Shown here piece after piece: positions 62,025 to 64,000 of a stretch of DNA of 64,000 nucleotides. Made by a program: the position numbers and the translations under genes. The DNA is from an uncultured Bacteroidia bacterium (lineage in GTDB: Bacteria > Bacteroidota > Bacteroidia > Bacteroidales > Prolixibacteraceae), in NCBI GenBank assembly GCA_903927965.1, contig CAIYPA010000258.1, forward strand, positions 1-64,000. The letters run 5' to 3'. The notes below the pieces were generated by a model. It had not been told where the DNA came from, searched no databases, and worked only from the letters and a program-made list of their open reading frames with translations. Positions within the stretch are counted from its first letter, which is position 1. Each line of letters begins with the position of its first letter.

Positions 62025-63221
62025 ATGGGACCATTAGTACCATTTATTATCAGCAATGAGTTCAACTTGGTCATTGCTTTGATTGCCGGAATCGGGTTTG
62101 GTTTTGTTTTGGAACAGGCGGGGTTTTCATCGACCAAAAAATTGGTTGGGTTGTTCTATGGGTACGATTTCACAGTGTTGAAAGTATTCTTCACAGCCGG
62201 AGTTACGGCAATGATTGGTGTTTTGTTACTTGCTCATTGGGGATTGCTTGATTTGAACCTGATTTACATCAACCCAACATTTCTGTGGTCAGCACTGCTC
62301 GGAGGATCAATAATGGGTGTTGGGTTTATTATTGGAGGTTTTTGTCCCGGAACCAGTATCTGCGCTGCTTCAATCGGAAAACTAGATGGTTTGGCTTTTG
62401 TCTTTGGTGGGGGAATCGGCGTACTTCTATTTGCCGAACTTTATCCTATGGTCAAAAACATCTTCCTTTCCAAGGCCTGGGGCGGCGTATTGATCAATGA
62501 AATGTTGGGAATGTCGAAAACTACTTTTGCATTTCTTCTAACCACGGTTGCTATTGTTGCTTTTTATGTCACAGGACTGATCGAAAATAGGGTGAATGGC
62601 GTTCCCTCTTCTGTCGATAAAAAAAAGAGGGCTATATATAAATCGGCGATTGGACTGGCATTTTTCACATTGTCTATAATCGCTTTCCTCCCGGATAGCA
62701 ATGGCCAAATGGAGGCAAGAATCATCAAAGAGCTTAAAAAGAAGAATTTTGAGTCAGTATTGATTCAATCGGATAAACTTGCAAGTGAAATTGTAAATAA
62801 TTATTTCCGGATCAATATTATTGACGTAAGAGATACGGCAGCTTTCAGGGCATACCATCTTCCATTCGCAATCAATATCCCGATTGAGAAAATGAGTGAC
62901 CGGCAGTGGAAGAAAATCCTGGACCAGAAACATAAGGCCAATTATTTTTATGCCGTTGATCAGCAAGCGGCAGAGAAGGCTTGGTTAATAGCCGGATATT
63001 TGGGCAAATCGGAGAATTACATACTCAACGAATCGCCACTGAGTTTCCGGAAGTTATTCTCGGATCTTGTCCCTCCTGGTCCTGATGCCAATAAAAAAGA
63101 AATCAATACCTTCAATTTCAGGAAAAAAGCTGCCACAGATATGAAGATGCTAATAGAAGCACTTAAAAATTCGACTGAACCTGTTGTGGTAAAAACCAAT
63201 AAAATAAAAGGTGGATGTTGA
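62025..63221 (+). CDS. YeeE/YedE-family transporter subunit 2 fused to a rhodanese-like domain
   Basis: 398 aa from the ATG at 62025; the track start is a TTG. The transporter part (about 1-195) has GFVLEQAGFSS and the GGFCPGTSICAA Cys loop. It is joined to a membrane-tethered rhodanese-like domain (about 255-350; IIDVRDTAAFRAYHLPFAINIP). The usual active-site Cys loop is replaced by FYAVDQQAAEKA, so classical sulfur transfer at that site is unlikely. The protein ends IKGGC, offering a C-terminal Cys. It completes a four-gene operon for reducing or importing a sulfur oxyanion. Confidence 0.83.
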   Translation: MGPLVPFIISNEFNLVIALIAGIGFGFVLEQAGFSSTKKLVGLFYGYDFTVLKVFFTAGVTAMIGVLLLAHWGLLDLNLIYINPTFLWSALLGGSIMGVGFIIGGFCPGTSICAASIGKLDGLAFVFGGGIGVLLFAELYPMVKNIFLSKAWGGVLINEMLGMSKTTFAFLLTTVAIVAFYVTGLIENRVNGVPSSVDKKKRAIYKSAIGLAFFTLSIIAFLPDSNGQMEARIIKELKKKNFESVLIQSDKLASEIVNNYFRINIIDVRDTAAFRAYHLPFAINIPIEKMSDRQWKKILDQKHKANYFYAVDQQAAEKAWLIAGYLGKSENYILNESPLSFRKLFSDLVPPGPDANKKEINTFNFRKKAATDMKMLIEALKNSTEPVVVKTNKIKGGC

Positions 63222-63262
63222 AGGGAAAGATTTGGGGATATTTCTAAAGTAATCAAAAAAAA

Positions 63263-63286
63263 CTGGCAATGTTTAAACATTGCCAG
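63263..63286 (-). terminator. Perfect palindrome terminator between YeeE-rhodanese and peroxiredoxin genes
   Basis: CTGGCAATGTTT/AAACATTGCCAG is a perfect 24-bp palindrome, followed on the minus strand by eight T. It lies 48 bp beyond the peroxiredoxin stop and probably also closes the plus-strand operon. Confidence 0.8.
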
Positions 63287-63334
63287 AGAAAATCAGAGAA
63301 GATTTTGAATTCTAGAAAAATTGGCTTAAAAAAA

Positions 63335-64000
63335 CTATCCTTTGACTTTGATCGCATCCATAACTTTTTCTTCCGATAATTCTTTGGTGCAGAAGAACCA
63401 ATCGTAGCACGTTTTGCCCTCTTCTTTGGTTTCCATACGCTCTTTGGCAACGCCGCATGATCCGGCAGGTGGAATAATTACAGCATCCCCAGGTCTCCAG
63501 TCGGCAGGCATGGCAACGCCAAAACTGTCAGCTGCCTGAAGGGCAATAATTACCCGTTTCAGTTCATCAAAATTGCGTCCCAACGAAAGGGGATAATAGA
63601 TCATGGCACGGATAATTCCTTTCGGATCGATAAAGAACACAGCGCGGACTGCCTTGGTGTTACTTTCACCTGGCTGGATCATGCCATATTTCTTGGCAAC
63701 CTCCATGGTTATGTCTTCAATCAGGGGGAAATTGACTTCGACGTTCTTCATTCCCTTGTATTCGATCTTCTCTTTGATCGTGCGTAACCATGCAATGTGA
63801 CTGTATAACCCATCGACTGACAATCCAACTAAATCACAATTAAACGCTTTAAACTCGTTTTCCATCGAAGCAAAAGTCATGAACTCTGATGTGCAAACAG
63901 GTGTAAAATCAGCAGGATGGCTAAACAGAATAACCCATTTGCCCTCGTAATCACCCGGGAAATTAATAGGTCCCTGGGTTGTTACAGCTTTAAAATTAGG
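63335..64000 (-). CDS. Peroxiredoxin (1-Cys/Prx6-like, partial at window end)
   Basis: The frame stays open to base 64000, so the gene is cut at its 5' end; the track start (MTFASMENEF) is internal. Visible are 221 residues beginning PNFKAVTTQGPINF. The peroxidatic site is SHPADFTPVCTSE (usual PxxxTPVCTTE), followed by NCDLVGLSVDGLYSHIAW and the Prx6-type tail (LPADWRPGD-like MPADWRPGDAVIIPPAG). Further Cys occur in SCGVAKER, KTCYDWFFCTKE. It reduces hydroperoxides. Placed convergent to the sulfur-redox operon, it may serve oxidative or sulfane stress. Confidence 0.9.
   Translation of the reverse strand, partial: PNFKAVTTQGPINFPGDYEGKWVILFSHPADFTPVCTSEFMTFASMENEFKAFNCDLVGLSVDGLYSHIAWLRTIKEKIEYKGMKNVEVNFPLIEDITMEVAKKYGMIQPGESNTKAVRAVFFIDPKGIIRAMIYYPLSLGRNFDELKRVIIALQAADSFGVAMPADWRPGDAVIIPPAGSCGVAKERMETKEEGKTCYDWFFCTKELSEEKVMDAIKVKG

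Noticed and set aside
1-64000. CRISPR arrays, rRNA genes and insertion-sequence transposases
   Set aside because: No regularly spaced identical repeats with unique spacers, no rRNA-like sequence and no transposase frame were seen on either strand.

Overview
The window reads as chromosomal DNA of a Bacteroidota bacterium, most likely an anaerobic or facultative member of the Bacteroidales/Marinilabiliales type. The support is threefold. Gene families typical of the phylum are present (GH97, DUF1080, Tat-exported Gfo/Idh/MocA oxidoreductases, WbqC, DUF5618, 7TM-HD phosphodiesterase, AAA-ATPase-like/PDDEXK_9). Many lipoproteins and 'AQ'-type signal peptides occur. Several starts are preceded by the Bacteroidota promoter (-33 TTG, about 18-22 nt, -7 TAnnTTTG). 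The host part is AT-rich. No species can be named from the sequence.

Region 1 (1-44.3 kb) is ordinary chromosome. It holds a truncated PhoH gene and PpnP; a flippase-like protein/Na+ symporter/GH20 operon; a large HEAT plus double DUF1080 protein next to a Gfo/Idh/MocA oxidoreductase; a PQQ-propeller protein; an MscS-type channel; an HD hydrolase; and a HydG-like radical SAM enzyme standing alone. It continues with GH97, a CysH-type reductase, a hexose-6-phosphate mutarotase, a patatin with an outer-membrane barrel, YitT, ribosomal protein L19, an AAA/PDDEXK protein, C1 and S41 peptidases, a 7TM-HD protein, NlpC/P60, Nudix, WbqC, a second Gfo/Idh/MocA with a sugar epimerase, an M16 peptidase, and a duplicated pair of small secreted proteins of unknown function.

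Region 2 (about 44.84-56.0 kb) is a compact integrated element next to a tRNA-Ser(GGA) gene. In order it has: a tyrosine recombinase whose leader carries seven copies of an 11-bp TCGCGA-containing repeat; a divergent XRE-S24 (CI/LexA-like) repressor with a palindromic operator; small regulators; a tightly packed operon of small unknown proteins; a 1245-aa primase-helicase; an AT-rich core flanked by inverted arrays of GTAGTG repeats that looks like a replication origin; an SRAP-family protein lacking the usual histidine; and a promoter-repeat-terminator unit that may encode a small RNA. No capsid, terminase, portal or conjugation gene is visible. The layout (int, divergent repressor, small regulators, primase-helicase, origin) resembles phage satellites or PICI-like islands and is the best candidate here for an undescribed system. 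The right attachment site was not found.

Region 3 (56.5-64 kb) looks like a sulfur/metalloid redox cluster. It has an ArsM-like methyltransferase ending in Cys-Cys-Cys, an unannotated 31-aa cysteine-containing peptide, a TrmO-like protein, a DUF1847 cysteine-rich protein and a second methyltransferase. These are followed by an operon of octaheme cytochrome c, cytochrome b and two YeeE/YedE transporters, the second fused to a rhodanese-like domain with no visible active-site Cys. A convergent, truncated 1-Cys peroxiredoxin ends the window.

All calls come from reading motifs in the supplied sequence. No database search was run, so family names rest on recognised motifs.
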